Both the position numbers and the translations under genes were made by a program. This document shows, piece after piece, positions 1 to 10,739 of a stretch of 64,000 nt of DNA. Positions within the stretch are counted from its first letter, which is position 1. Each line of letters opens with the position of its first letter. The stretch is from Triglochin maritima (lineage: Eukaryota > Streptophyta > Magnoliopsida > Alismatales > Juncaginaceae): contig OY821772.1 in the NCBI GenBank assembly GCA_963682175.1, forward strand, positions 47,328,925 to 47,392,924, read 5' to 3'. Under the pieces are notes generated by a model. That model did no database searches and was not told the DNA's origin. It saw nothing but the letters and a program-made list of their open reading frames with translations.

Positions 1-254
1 TTTTGACAAACAAATGAGTAGAATACACTTTCTAAACTTGAACACACTTTGAATATGATTTGCCTATGATCAAATGTGTGAAATTTAGGCTGAGTGTAGG
101 AATGAGGAATTGAAGACTTGAGAGTTTCTCTTAGATGTGTATGACAATTTGGAATGTGAGAGTTGTCTAATTGTATAAAGGGAACATCTATTTATAAGTT
201 CTTAAGGGTTTACAGTCGTTTGGGCAAGTTTAGAAAGATTTTGTGTAAGATACA

Positions 255-760
255 CAAATTCGGTTCACCGAATCGGTTATACCGGTCGACCGGTTGGTCA
301 ATTTTGGCTACAACTTAAGTTCACTTAAGTGAATGGTCGAACTAGCTAAGGGGATTGGTCGACCGTTCTAGGGTTTTTGGTCAGATAAAATAGAATCGGT
401 CGAAAAGGACAAATTGTTCGACGGGAAACATCCAAACACTCCTGGGTTTAAGAAGAATTTGAGTTTCGGTCGACCAAGGTCTAGGAGACGTTCGACCGGA
501 AACTTCCAGAGTGTTCAGGGTGACCAAGAAATGTTGGATCAAGAGACCGCTACAAAAGTTTCAGGCGACCGGAAGTTTGGTAAAATAGGGGGTTTGGGAA
601 ATTCAACTGTTGTAGAATACGACAAGTCTAACGGTCATGTGACACGTGTAGACGGTCGAACTAAAGGCACTAAACGGTCGACCGGTTTAACATTAAATCT
701 TGTAACAGAATAAACAACCCAATCGGTCGAACAAAGAACTCGTTCCGGTTGACCGATTTG
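255..760. repeat. GGTCGACC-type palindrome array in family A LTR
   Basis: A cluster of about a dozen CGGTCGACCG palindromes and half-site variants (for example CCGGTCGACCGG at ~283, GGTCGACCG at ~357, CGGTCGACCGG at ~675). In LTR orientation it lies upstream of the TATA box. Many copies differ by C-to-T or G-to-A changes. Confidence 0.85.
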
Positions 761-1054
761 GTCCTGACAGTTCAAGTAAGGTTTAAGTGTTTTCCGGTTC
801 TAGTTTGATTGTTATATTGTAGTCCAATTGATGTGAAATTTTGTGTGTGACTTTTATAGGGAACCTAGTGTGTGTTTAAGTTTATTTTAGCTCAAGTATG
901 TTCAATTACTCAAAGTTCATAAGACTCAAAATAAATCAAGATTACATGTTTTCAAATGAGCTTTATTACATGTCTTGACTTCATTTCCTTTCTTCCTTGA
1001 GTCTTGATCATTTGTATAAGTTAGCACAATGCAATATATATGTTATGCAATATG

Positions 1055-2781
1055 TGTAGGATTTCGTGTCCCTATGTATGTATATATTTAAAAAAAATTA
1101 ATACAAACATACAAGATCGATTTCATATTTTCATTGATTTTACGTATATGTATTTGTTTATTCTAATATCATGCATTCCTATACATATTAAAATAAACAA
1201 AGAATAGATGATCATACGCAGAGGCTCTCTAAAACCTTTCAGAAGATCTGGAGTTCCGTTGCTCGTCGAATCGCCCGTCGATTCGCCTCCAAGTGTTCAC
1301 CAAACTCTAAACAAGATTAGAGAGAAAGGAACTAGCCAATCAATTCCTAATTAGGCTTAAAATCTAGCTAATAACCCCTCTTTAAGCTCCTGAGATTTCT
1401 ATCTCCAAAATTCAAAACTATTAAGAGATTTTCGTGGTGATTAAGGGAGAGATTAATGAGAGAAAGAATTGGATATGTGCAAACATTTTGTTCCTTAATT
1501 ATGGTATTCGTCTTTTGGAAGTGTTAAGGAAGAGACGTTTGGTCCTTAACCGTAGAGCTCTAAAAGATAATGGTTTACATAAATCAAAAGTTATTCACAA
1601 TCATGGTAATTAACATGGAACATTAATCACCGAGATAATATTGTCGTGTTGGTCATCGATTGTTGTAGGTCTACAAATAATTGACGACACGAGTATATAA
1701 AAGAGGAAAAGATTACTTTTATATATTGAATAGACCTAACAAGTAAAACATTATGGAATTTTGTTTCGTGTCATTAATGTTTTACTGTGTCTTGAATCCT
1801 AAGATATTAGACTTATATCTTTTCACTCAAGAAGTGCTTAATTTGATTATTGCCAAAAGTTATCAATAAGTATAGTGATAAATGCAATAGTTGGTTTAAC
1901 ATGACTTGGGTCTAGAAAAGATAGCTAGTCAAACGAATATTTTCGGTAGACCGAAGGTGACACGGTCGTCCGGTGAATGTTCGCGAGGAGAAATTTTGGT
2001 GGGTCAACCGAGCAAGACGCGGATCGTCCGAATTTTTCCAGAGAATTTTTCTCATGCAAATTAGGTCGACCGTCTAGCCCACGGTCCACCGAACACGTGT
2101 TATAACTGAATGGTTCGGTTAACTGAGAAAACTTCTCGGTCAACCGAAGAATGCGATTTTTACCTGAATTATTAAGAGAATAATTAGATCATGAGTTAAA
2201 TTAATTACTGATTTAATTAAATATTTTTGAGGATGCTTATGTGGCAATTTGAGATTAATTTTAGGAGAGAATAAGCAATAGATCATGACTAAAGAAATAG
2301 TTCTTGATTAGGATGTTTCGGGAGCCTATAAAAGGACCCTTCATCCTACTTGTTTATGTTAATGCAAAAATCATTTCTCTCATTAATCTCTCCCTTAATC
2401 ACCACGAAAATCTCTTAGTAATTTTAAGTTTTAGAGATAGAAAATCTCAGGAGCTTAAAGATGAGTTATTAGCTAGATTCTAAGCCTAATTAAAGATTGA
2501 TTGACTAGCTCATTTCTCTCTAATCTTGTTTAGAGTTTGGTGAACACTTGGAGGCGAATCAGCGGGCGATTCAACGGGCAACGTGACTCCGGATCTTCGA
2601 AATGTTTTAGAGAACCTTTGGGTAGGATTCTCTCTTTGTGATTTATTTTAATATATGTAGGATTGCATGATATTAGAATAAACACAAAGTAATGTACATA
2701 AAATTGTTGAAAGTATGAAATCGATCTTATATGTTGTATTTTTTTTAAATATATACATACATGGGGACACGAAATCCTACA
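1055..2781 (+). mobile_element. Family B LTR derivative with ~400-bp inverted ends
   Basis: The ends are perfect inverted repeats at the tips (TGTAGGATTTCGTGTCCC / GGGACACGAAATCCTACA), and the arms 1055-~1460 and ~2375-2781 are inverted copies of each other, close to 88% alike by eye. From ~1478 onward the plus strand matches the B solo LTR at 30740-32869 in order, so the left arm is an inverted copy of the LTR 3' end that replaces the first ~60 bp. A TATAAAAG box lies at 2327-2334. Flanks are ATATG (1050-1054) and ATGTG (2782-2786), a possible 5-bp target duplication with one change. The insertion splits the family A LTR. Confidence 0.8.
1915..2155. repeat. GGTCGACC/GGTTAACC variant array in B element
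   Basis: About ten spaced motifs of the form TCGGT-N-GACCG, including GGTCGACCG, GGTCAACCG, GGTAGACCG and GGTTAACTG. The array sits upstream of the B-type TATA box at 2327. The same array is present in the other B copy at ~31915-32225. Confidence 0.75.
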
Positions 2782-2863
2782 ATGTGTGCTACTCTACTTT
2801 TATTATAATTAAGATTATGTTGATTAAATCATCAAAACATAGATTAAGGCCAAAAGACCAACA

Positions 2864-4950
2864 ACATATTCTAACTTTCCTAGAGTTCTTCTGTGTGTTT
2901 GATTGCCCTAAAAGGACCATCAGTTTTGAAAAAAACATTACTATTCACCGTACGTTTTTTGATAGGTTTTGTGATGGTTCACATTCAAGTTGTTTGAATG
3001 GCAAAACTACGTTCAATTTCTGGATGTCTAATCCCCAAGGAAAGACACATTAGCCCATTTCCTCCAAACCTCCCGCCACAAAAACACCATTTGATTTTTC
3101 ATCCTCCTTCCACGCACACCATCTTTCATCCTCCTCATTCTCCAGCAGTCCGACGAAGACGGTCGTGAGGAGTTGATTTGTTGGAGAAATGGGTGGATTT
3201 CGGGTTGGTATGAAGGGGAAAATGGATTTCAGGTGGGATGTGGGATCTCTAACAAGGTTAGTTTTGAAATTATCAAATAAAGTTGGGGTTATACCAGTCA
3301 AAAATCAAGTGGAAGACACATGTAATTGTACATCAAACAATGTCATAGGAACAAACCTTTTACGTGGGCTACATCCAAAAATAGGGCACAATTATTATTT
3401 TTTAAAAAGGTCTGACATTTTTTGTTTAAATGTCCGAAAACAAAAAAAAAACTGATTGAAATATAAAACCGGATGTGTTTTTTAACCATCCAAAACACAC
3501 CTCTTGATTTGTACACTTCAATAGAAATCCAACACTGCTAGATTCACGCAAGTAGTGTACCTCAACTAGTTGAATGACTAGTTGGGTATGAGTGGGGATC
3601 TAAGTTTGATCCTACCTTATTAACAATCGTTAGTTGGTAGGATATAATTATGCAACTCACTTTAATTAAATTAACCATACTGTTTTATAAAAAAATGCTA
3701 GATTCGAGGAAGTACCTACACATGGATACAAATTTTGACCAACCTAAGAGCAGGGTCCATGTTGGTTTTACTATTTTTTAATTTTTTTGTGTGTATATAA
3801 TTGAGTTTAAATAATTTGGGAATATTATTTTGTAAATAATTGAGTATTTATTATTTTGTAAATAGTTTGGTATTTATATTGAAAATAGGAAGACACAATC
3901 CTTAAATTGAAAAAAAGTACATTATAACGCTTAACATTGCAATTAAACTACGTTAACACACTTAAATTGAAAATAAACTACATTACAACGTTTAAATTGA
4001 AATTAAACTACATTACAATGCTTAACCGAAATTAGGTAATGTAATATTTTGTTGTATTGTACTACGTACAACTGTTTAAATAAATATGTGTGTTACTTTA
4101 TTGATAATAATAATTTGCTAATTAATATATATTTTGTTTGAATTATTAATGTTTTGAGTAAATATAATTGATTTTGGAATAGAGAAAACATATGATCGGG
4201 TTGACCCTGATCATTGTTACAAATTATAGAAGATTTGTTGCCATCCTACTTGAAGGTTTTCAAATACTGGTGATTGATGAATTTATGAACTTCGACTACG
4301 TATTTCCTTGTAGCACTAACTCGGTGACCAAACGAACAGATCTTTACCATCTTTCATGATCACGTTAGATCTTCATCGACCATCAAATGTCAAATTGATT
4401 ACATGCCCCTGGTCATCGATCAAATTGTTGACTATTACTTGCATTGTTTTCTTTGGCAGGGTCGCAATTATTACTTTGGCAATCTAAATTATTATCTTAA
4501 AAAAACAATAGAAAAGAAATTTGAAACAAGTAAGCATTATCCCTGATGATTTCCTTCCAAAAAAAAAACATTCCAAGATGACTCCCAAAACAACTTTCCA
4601 AGAGAAACACATGATGATCTCCTTAACGTGGTAATGTCACACACAAACACACACTCATCAATCGATAGATGCATTTATTCGGGTAATCCGCCAAGTAGTT
4701 AGAGCTAAACCAACCCCAGTTCTCCCTCCTTCCCCAAATCCAACGGTAAAAATTCGAAATGTTGAAAAGATGGTTTAGGTTTTAGGGGTTTTTGAGGATT
4801 ATACGGATCCGTCTCGAGTCCACCTTTTTAAAATTTGAATTCTCCCACTCGACTTCCCACCAAACCCCTCATTATAGAAAATAGAATCTCTCCCTCACTT
4901 CTTTAATATTGCATTATCCCAACCCCCATCACATGCTCTCTCCACATTCC
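2864..4950. other. Intergenic, no gene recognised
   Basis: A/T-rich DNA between the family A LTR and the F-box gene. A C/T-rich stretch at 3055-3160 and short open frames around 3050-3455 have no recognisable protein similarity. Positions 3895-4025 hold short repeats (listed separately). C/T-rich sequence near 4700-4960 is probably the promoter and 5' leader region of the F-box gene. Confidence 0.6.
3895..4025. repeat. ~35-bp imperfect tandem repeat
   Basis: Three to four imperfect copies of a unit built around TTAAATTGAAATTAAACTAC followed by ATTACAACG. Copy boundaries are degenerate. Confidence 0.6.
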
Positions 4951-5025
4951 GCCTCAACCCAACTCGTCCGACATTGAGATTGAGAGACCTCCTCCTCCTT
5001 AGCGGAACTTCTTCTTCCTTCCCAA

Positions 5026-5430
5026 TGTGAGTCCATTGCGGTTTGGGTTTCGTTTATGGGTTCTTGTTTTTCTTCGATTTTTCCTTCTTTTTTGGGGTTG
5101 GGTTTGGTTCTTTCGTTGTTAGATGAAATGGGTTTTTGTTATTTTTCCTCTTTTTTTGTGGAATCTTTGGGTTGGGTTTTGTTATCTGGTTGTTAGACGA
5201 AATGGGTTCTTGTTGTTTTGCCTTTTCTTCTTGTTACTTTAACGATTTGTTTCTTTATCTGGCTGTATTATTGCAAACAAACCAAAGATTTGTTCTTTAT
5301 TTGTTGTAATATAGCAAAACAAACAACAAATTAACTACTATTATTTGTTACATCGTCTTGAAGTCTTAAAGGTCGCATCTTTAGAACTGTTTCCGCATTT
5401 CATATCTCCGGGATTGCTTCAATTTTGCAG
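5026..5430 (+). other. Probable 5'UTR intron of the F-box gene
   Basis: There is a good donor (AAT|GTGAGT at 5026) and a good acceptor (TTTTGCAG| ending at 5430), with a T-rich interior. The acceptor lies seven bases before the ATG at 5438, so splicing here would remove the upstream in-frame ATG at 5345. This supports starting the protein at 5438. It is inferred from sequence only. Confidence 0.55.
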
Positions 5431-5437
5431 CGAAATA

Positions 5438-6960
5438 ATGGATTCCATGCCCGATGCCATAGTGGAACAAATCCTTTCCCAAATGAGCAATGCCCGTGAC
5501 ATCGCGGTGTCCATGTGTGTGTCTAAAAGGTGGAAAGAATCCGTCCCTTACCTGCGATCCCTATACTTCCCTCGTAACTCGTTCAACGGGATTGCTTCCC
5601 CAGAAGCCGATGCTTCGATTGGGAGAATGGTGTTGGCAGTTCTATATTTGGAGGAGCTAATCATCTATTGCCCCTTCTCCTCTTCGAGCCTTGGGTCTTG
5701 GCTCGCCCACAAAAGCCGTTCGCTGAAACGACTGGAGCTTCGGATGGACAGCATTCTTGATAGGAAGTCAAATGGGGTTGTCTCGAGTAGCAAGCTCGAT
5801 CCAATTGGCTGTGTGGAGGGTCTGGAGTCCCTCAGGCTCTGGGGTGTTTGTTTGACTAATGCTCCTAAATGGAAAGTTTTTGATAAACTCCGTGTTTTGG
5901 AGATTGTTGGAATGGGAGTGAAGGACAATTCACTAATTGAGATGCTCCAGGCCTGCCCCAATTTGACCGAACTGGCATTGCTCGGTTGCGAGGGGGCTAG
6001 CACGGTTCATGTGGAGTTGGAGCACTTGCAGATCTGCAAGCTGGATTTTGTGGATGGTGAATATTGTTCCCTTACAGTTTGCTGTCCAAAGATTCAGGTT
6101 CTTGAAGTTCAGGGTTTCAGCTCGATTCGCGTCATCAAGAAACACTGCCTAAGAAGCCTTTCCATATGCAAAGTAACAGGTAACTTCTAAAGTACATAAC
6201 TTCTACGATCAATGAAATCATACCATTATAATTTGAAAGCAATTTAGGTATGATATCTCATTTTTCTAAGTTTTTTTTCTTTCACGAGATGAGGATCAGT
6301 TTCCCTAGTGTTACCCAAAAATTTATTTTCCATGATTTCTCTAATTACTTAGGTGCATTGTTCTTCTAGGTAAAGTGTACCATGCGGAGATGGGAAAATT
6401 GAAGAATCTTGAAGAATTATCGCTCAGAGGGGTGCAGTGGACTTGGAATGCATTAAGTTCGGTTCTCCAATGTGCAACTGAAGTGAAATATTTATTCATG
6501 AAGGTTGAGTTTTGCGGGGACTACGATAGGCTTCTGCCGTTCCCGCAAGTTGATCTCATTGAATTCTTCAATAACCATCAGAAGCTGCAACGTTTTGAAA
6601 TTCATGGTGCTTTGTTCGCCGCATTTTGCCTAAAGGACGGCCGGAGAAAGGTAAAAACTAGTACTTATAATTCACTAAATATCTAATTTATGTCTTTGGT
6701 AACGATCTTTCGTTTCACTTTTGCAGATTGGCTCAAAATTTTCTATTCCTTGTTTGGAAGAAACTGTTATAACAGTGAGATCCCCACTAAATGCAGAGCA
6801 GAAACTGAACACTATCGAGTTGCTGGCTAAGTACAGCAAAAACTTGAAAAAGATGGTTATAAGGGTTTCCCAAATGAGGAATTGTCAAGGAATCGCTGAT
6901 GATTTTTTCGAGGAAATTTGCAAGTTTGCATACCAAAACAAGGCCATTCGCATTGAATAG
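5438..6960 (+). CDS. F-box/LRR protein (three exons)
   Basis: Exons 5438-6179, 6370-6650 and 6727-6960, with GT-AG borders (CAG|GTAACT, CTAG|GT, AAAG|GTAAAA, TGCAG|AT), join in frame to 418 codons plus a stop. The N-terminus (MDSMPDAIVEQILSQM, then SNARDIAVSMCVSKRWKES) is a typical F-box of about 45 residues, which in this family binds SKP1 in an SCF ubiquitin ligase. The rest holds leucine-rich segments, for example around LEVLEIVGMGVKDNSLIEML and CPNLTELALLGCEG, which would form the substrate-binding surface. The start at 5438 is preferred over the in-frame ATG at 5345 because F-box proteins of this type begin directly with the F-box and a splice acceptor lies at 5430. Length and layout resemble the Arabidopsis At1g10780-type F-box proteins, recalled from memory. 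The substrate is unknown. No breaks are visible. Confidence 0.88.
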
Positions 6961-7239
6961 ATTAGATGGTTTTTCTTCAATTGGGTGGCTGCTAATTAGA
7001 TTTGATGATTTCCTCATTCTTTAGATTGTCTTCCGATCTCCATTTTTAGTTCATGTTGGTCGCTGACCGAGTTTTGAAACATAAAAGAGTTTAACTTATC
7101 CCAATTTCTCTTACATGAATTTTTGTGATTTTGCACCTCTTCATTACTGAATATTGCAACGATTGCTGTAAGTTTGTGAATTACTATAGCCTGTACTAGC
7201 TCGAAGTCTGGAACTAAAATCGTAATATCCTAAACTCTT
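6961..7239. other. 3' flank of the F-box gene
   Basis: Probable 3'UTR and short intergenic DNA. No poly(A) signal can be placed with confidence. Confidence 0.4.
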
Positions 7240-7700
7240 GTTTTGCACTAATCATGTTTTGGGTTTGATTAATGGTTGTTTAGGGAGGAATTAGAATTGG
7301 TGAGATGGACGGCTGAGATTGATTAGAAGATTTATATAATGTTGATTTTTCTCTCTTTCTTTCTCATTCGCCTCTCAACTCTCTCACTCTCTAGTCTGTT
7401 CGTGAAGGTTTCTGGAGCTCTGGTGAGGTTGGGAGAAGATCGTGCACAAAGTTGCGTTCGTCACAGTTGGGTTGATCGTTCTTTGCTTGGATTTTCCCCG
7501 GAAATTGAATTCTTGAGAGAAAAGCTCGTCGTTGAATCTTCAAAGGTTTCTTCACGTCTTAAAGGTATGTCAAGTGTTACTTTTATGTTCACCTAAGCCA
7601 GTGTGAGTGTTTGAGTAGCCGACAGTAGGCGTAACAGATTTTTGCACAGTAACGGTCGACTTCACTGGTCGACCGCACTGGTCGACCGATCGTAGTGTAA
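7240..7700 (+). mobile_element. Gypsy-type LTR remnant
   Basis: The layout matches the front of the family C LTR: a purine-rich stretch (AGGGAGGAATTAGAATTGG), a TATA-like TTATATAATG at 7331-7340, then a pyrimidine-rich leader (CTCTCTTTCTTTCTC). It ends in three GGTCGAC motifs at 7650-7690 (two of them GGTCGACCG), directly followed by a gypsy RNase H fragment. The open frame at 7339-7596 has no recognisable protein similarity and is treated as chance. Confidence 0.5.
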
Positions 7701-7729
7701 TTTCAGCGTTTATCTCTTGCACTGGTCAA

Positions 7730-8000
7730 ATTGGTTTGGGCTACGTTTTGATGCAGCACGGGGGTTACGTGATATGTAGTGACGCGTCAGGAATTTGTAT
7801 GGATTGTGTTTTGATGCAGCTTGGGATGGTAGTGGCGTACGCTTCGAGATAGTTGAAGGTACATGAGAAGAACTACTCCACCCATGATTTGGAGTTAGCA
7901 GCAGTGATTCATGCCTTAAAGACCTGACGACATTATATGTATGGAGAACCGTTTTGAGGTCTTCACAGTTCACCAGAGCCTGAAGTATCTGTGGGCACGG
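7730..8000 (+). pseudogene. Ty3/gypsy RT-RNase H fragment, broken
   Basis: The plus-strand translation gives the characteristic start of the gypsy RT-linked RNase H: CSDASG, VLMQLGMVVAYASR, a stop, then LKVHEKNYSTHDLELAAVIH, ALKT, a stop, and RHYMYGEPF. In intact elements this domain removes RNA from the RNA/DNA hybrid and its first catalytic Asp lies in SDAS. Several in-frame stops and a short duplicated GCVLMQ-like stretch (~7735 and ~7808) show that it is dead. Only about 90 residues remain. Confidence 0.8.
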
Positions 8001-8439
8001 ATTGCGGTTTATACTCCTACTCATCTCCTCTCCACTCTTCTCCTCTCCTCTCCTAGTACTGTCTCCTATCAACCCATCAGATTATTTTTTCGACGTAATT
8101 ATTCTCTATTTTGACGTTAACTGTTATTCTGAAAACGTAATCCACATAATTAATCACAGTTCTTATTTTGGGATTCACGTTAATTTTTTGCTTTTTTTGT
8201 TTCACGTAAGAATTAATAGAATTAACATTTATTTTCTTTGTTAAATATTAACATTTTGATTTTTTTAAAATTTATATTAAATTTAATTAAAAATAGTAGT
8301 TGAATTTATGTTTCCGTTCATATATATACTTAAAATAATTTTTGAAAAAAAATCATTAATTGTATAACATGCATTTTGTCATGAAACATGTTTTTTTTAT
8401 TTTGTTGAAATTAAATTTGTTTTTATTATCGGGAACAGT

Positions 8440-10725
8440 TTTTTGTCAAAATGAGTTATTTTAGTAGAAGTCGTTCTGTACAAAATGCACGTGAGTATAA
8501 TGATGCAGTGGACAGAGAGTCTATTTTCACACTTCTCGGAATACCAAATTGCATGTTCAGAGTCAATTACATTTCCGCAAATGTAAGTAACAACAAAAAT
8601 CATATTTTATTAATTTGTGTAATACTTAAATTACATATTTGTTGGTTGGTTTATTTTTCACGCAATGTTTTACTATATTGTAGCTGGAGGTTGTTTTGGA
8701 ATGTCGTGCACATTGTTCAGTATTCCTTTCCACGACAGTTTTAGTGAGACCTTCAAAAATCTGAGACTATATTAACTTGCCCAAATAAAATATATCAGGA
8801 CAAACCACATATTGATTATTGCACTTGTATAGCGTTGGCGTACTGAGAATCACACTTTCCACTTGCCGGTTGGGGAGGTTGGACTTACACTGCAGGATGT
8901 GAGCTGCTTGTGGGGGTACCTATCACTGGTCTTCCAATCGGGCACATTGATCGAGATAGTCAGGAGTTAATCAAAAATGCTTTTGGGACTGATATCGTCA
9001 ATGTCGAGATTATGATAAAAGGTAAGCGAGCGGTGGTTGCAAATGATGCTCAAATTTTCAAAGAATCGGGCTTTAGCATCAGTTTACAATGGTTGTGGGT
9101 CAATTACGGGAACCTCTCGGAGAATCCCATGCCAGAGATTTCATTTTAAACCAAGGGATTTCATTTTATATTTGTTCGGATTCATGGTTTTCCCTGATAC
9201 CTCTGGAACAGGCGTTCCAGTTATGTATTTGAGGTTTTTGCAAAATTGGATAAGCCGTTAGTGTACAATTGGGGTGCGTCTGGTCTTTCATGTTTATATA
9301 GTCACTTGTCCATTTCATGTCAAACTGGTAAGAAGATCATTGACGGTGCATTATTACTCATTCAACACTGGTTTTGGACTCAGTTTCATGTAGTCCGACC
9401 GAGACACGTGGGTCTTTGAGTGTTTAGGTGGAGAAGACGTAAAATCGCGATCTCCATTTGCTATTAAGTGACAATACTCACAGACTTATGAGGTTAGTAC
9501 CGCACGTAATTGTCTTACACATTACAAAAATGAGTTTGAATGTATGTTGAATGAGCATGTAAACTGTCAGCCGTATACTTCATATTTGTCATTGCTACCT
9601 AACCGGGTAATTAGTGATGATGCATATTGGCTCGCGAGAGTGCTCTTAATTCATTTCTGGATGATATCATAACATTATCCAGAAATAACTATGAGGCACT
9701 TCGTAATTTTTCAGACAACGCCACCGCCAAAGCCTCATCCGTGGACAGAGCTGAAAATACTTGATAAAATAATTCATGCGGCCTGACAGAAAAATGGTTG
9801 GTCAGCGAAGCATTAAATTTACATACCGGAGTGAGATAGACCGCAGATTTATGAGGAAAACCGACCTTATGATCACAGAGAGAATCAACGGTATCGTCAG
9901 TGGTTTCAACATAACAGTATGTACACAGTCTACATACGAGGCCAAATAGAGTTCGGTTTGGACAGACCGTTGCCAGCCCACGTGATTCCATCGAGGACCT
10001 TGGTTACGTTCCTGGTGGACCATGTATTCGAAGAATGGTATGTTTTTATAACGAATTTGACGACTAATTTTTGTTGTGTGTTAATGTTTAACTATCAAAT
10101 TATAATTTCAGGGTTTACGTGACATCCAACGGGCTGCATTTGTAAAATATTAAGCGGTTGTATAAAAGTGGAACTAAGGGACTTTATAAGATGTTGAAAA
10201 GTTACCAACTCGATGCCGTCGATTACGATCAGGCTCACGAATTTGAAAGAGTATTAACTAATGCTGGATTACCTGCAGATGTATGGTCGATTTGTGGAGA
10301 TGATGATGATAATGATGACTATCGTGATGACTGTGCGGTACCTACACATGAGGACCAAACAACATACCGTTTGGGTCATGCAATACATACAACATTGGTG
10401 CAAGTCCATCGCAGATTGAACCTTCTCATACATACGGTGTCATTAGTGCAGGTCCATCGCAGTTTATACCTTCTCATACATACGATGACATTGCCGCATG
10501 TTCATCGCAGTTTATACCTTCTCATACATACGATGACATTGCCGCAGGTTCATCGCAGTTTGGTCTCTCCGGTGACATTGACGCAGGACCATCGCAACCA
10601 TCCTAGTTTGGGTTTTCCTAGATTCCCGAAAATTACCCCAATTATCACACACCGAGTATTTCCGAAGATCGCGGGTGTGAACCGCGATCCGACTACTTTT
10701 CGAGAGAGAAAATTCTTAGTTTTTT
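8440..10725 (+). pseudogene. Plant mobile domain (PMD/MAIN-like) gene relic
   Basis: Scattered over three plus-strand frames are blocks in the order expected for a plant mobile domain. They are RWRTENHTFHLPVGEVGLTL then QDVSCLWG (8830-8915), PITGLPIGHIDRDSQELI (8920-8970), LFGFMVFPDTSGTGVPVMYL (9168-9235), a NWGASGLSCLY segment followed by DGALLLIQHWFW (9265-9385), and a segment near 9600-9760 resembling the WLARVLLIHFW to PP block. Stops and frame changes separate them. PMD proteins are transposon-derived or domesticated (MAIN/MAIL) nuclear proteins. The Ser/Pro-rich tail encoded by the 48-bp repeats fits the variable C-terminus of such proteins. I see no intact reading frame or terminal repeats. 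Confidence 0.7.
10394..10590 (+). repeat. 48-bp tandem repeat, ~4 copies
   Basis: The phrase G(T/T)CCATCGCAG or GTTCATCGCAG recurs at 10404, 10452, 10500 and 10548, a period of exactly 48 bp. The period is a multiple of three and one frame stays open throughout, giving a 16-residue Ser/Pro/His-rich unit (SQFIPSHTYDDIAA in one frame). It encodes the C-terminal tail of the PMD relic. Confidence 0.85.
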
Positions 10726-10739
10726 AATTTTTTATTTAA

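Larger units (their letters stand above)
1..2863 (-). mobile_element. Family A LTR, partial, interrupted by a B element
   Basis: Read on the minus strand this matches the solo LTR at 34304-35822: the same start (TGTTGG followed by a CTTTTGGCC stretch, here ending at 2863), the same block running through the 'ACACACTAGGTTCCCTATA' segment, the same array of GGTCGACC motifs, and the same TATAAATA box (plus coordinates 189-196). By comparison with that copy the missing ~380 bp of the LTR 3' end lie left of position 1. The block is split at 1055-2781 by a family B element. There is no coding capacity. It could be a solo LTR or one LTR of an element that continues outside the window. Confidence 0.8.

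Noticed and set aside
5345..5437. Upstream in-frame ATG extending the F-box protein by 31 residues
   Set aside because: A good splice acceptor at 5430 and the usual start of F-box proteins at the F-box itself favour the ATG at 5438.
7339..7596. 85-codon open frame with a hydrophobic start
   Set aside because: It lies directly downstream of a TATA-like box in a gypsy LTR remnant and matches the position of LTR leader sequence. No protein similarity is recognised.
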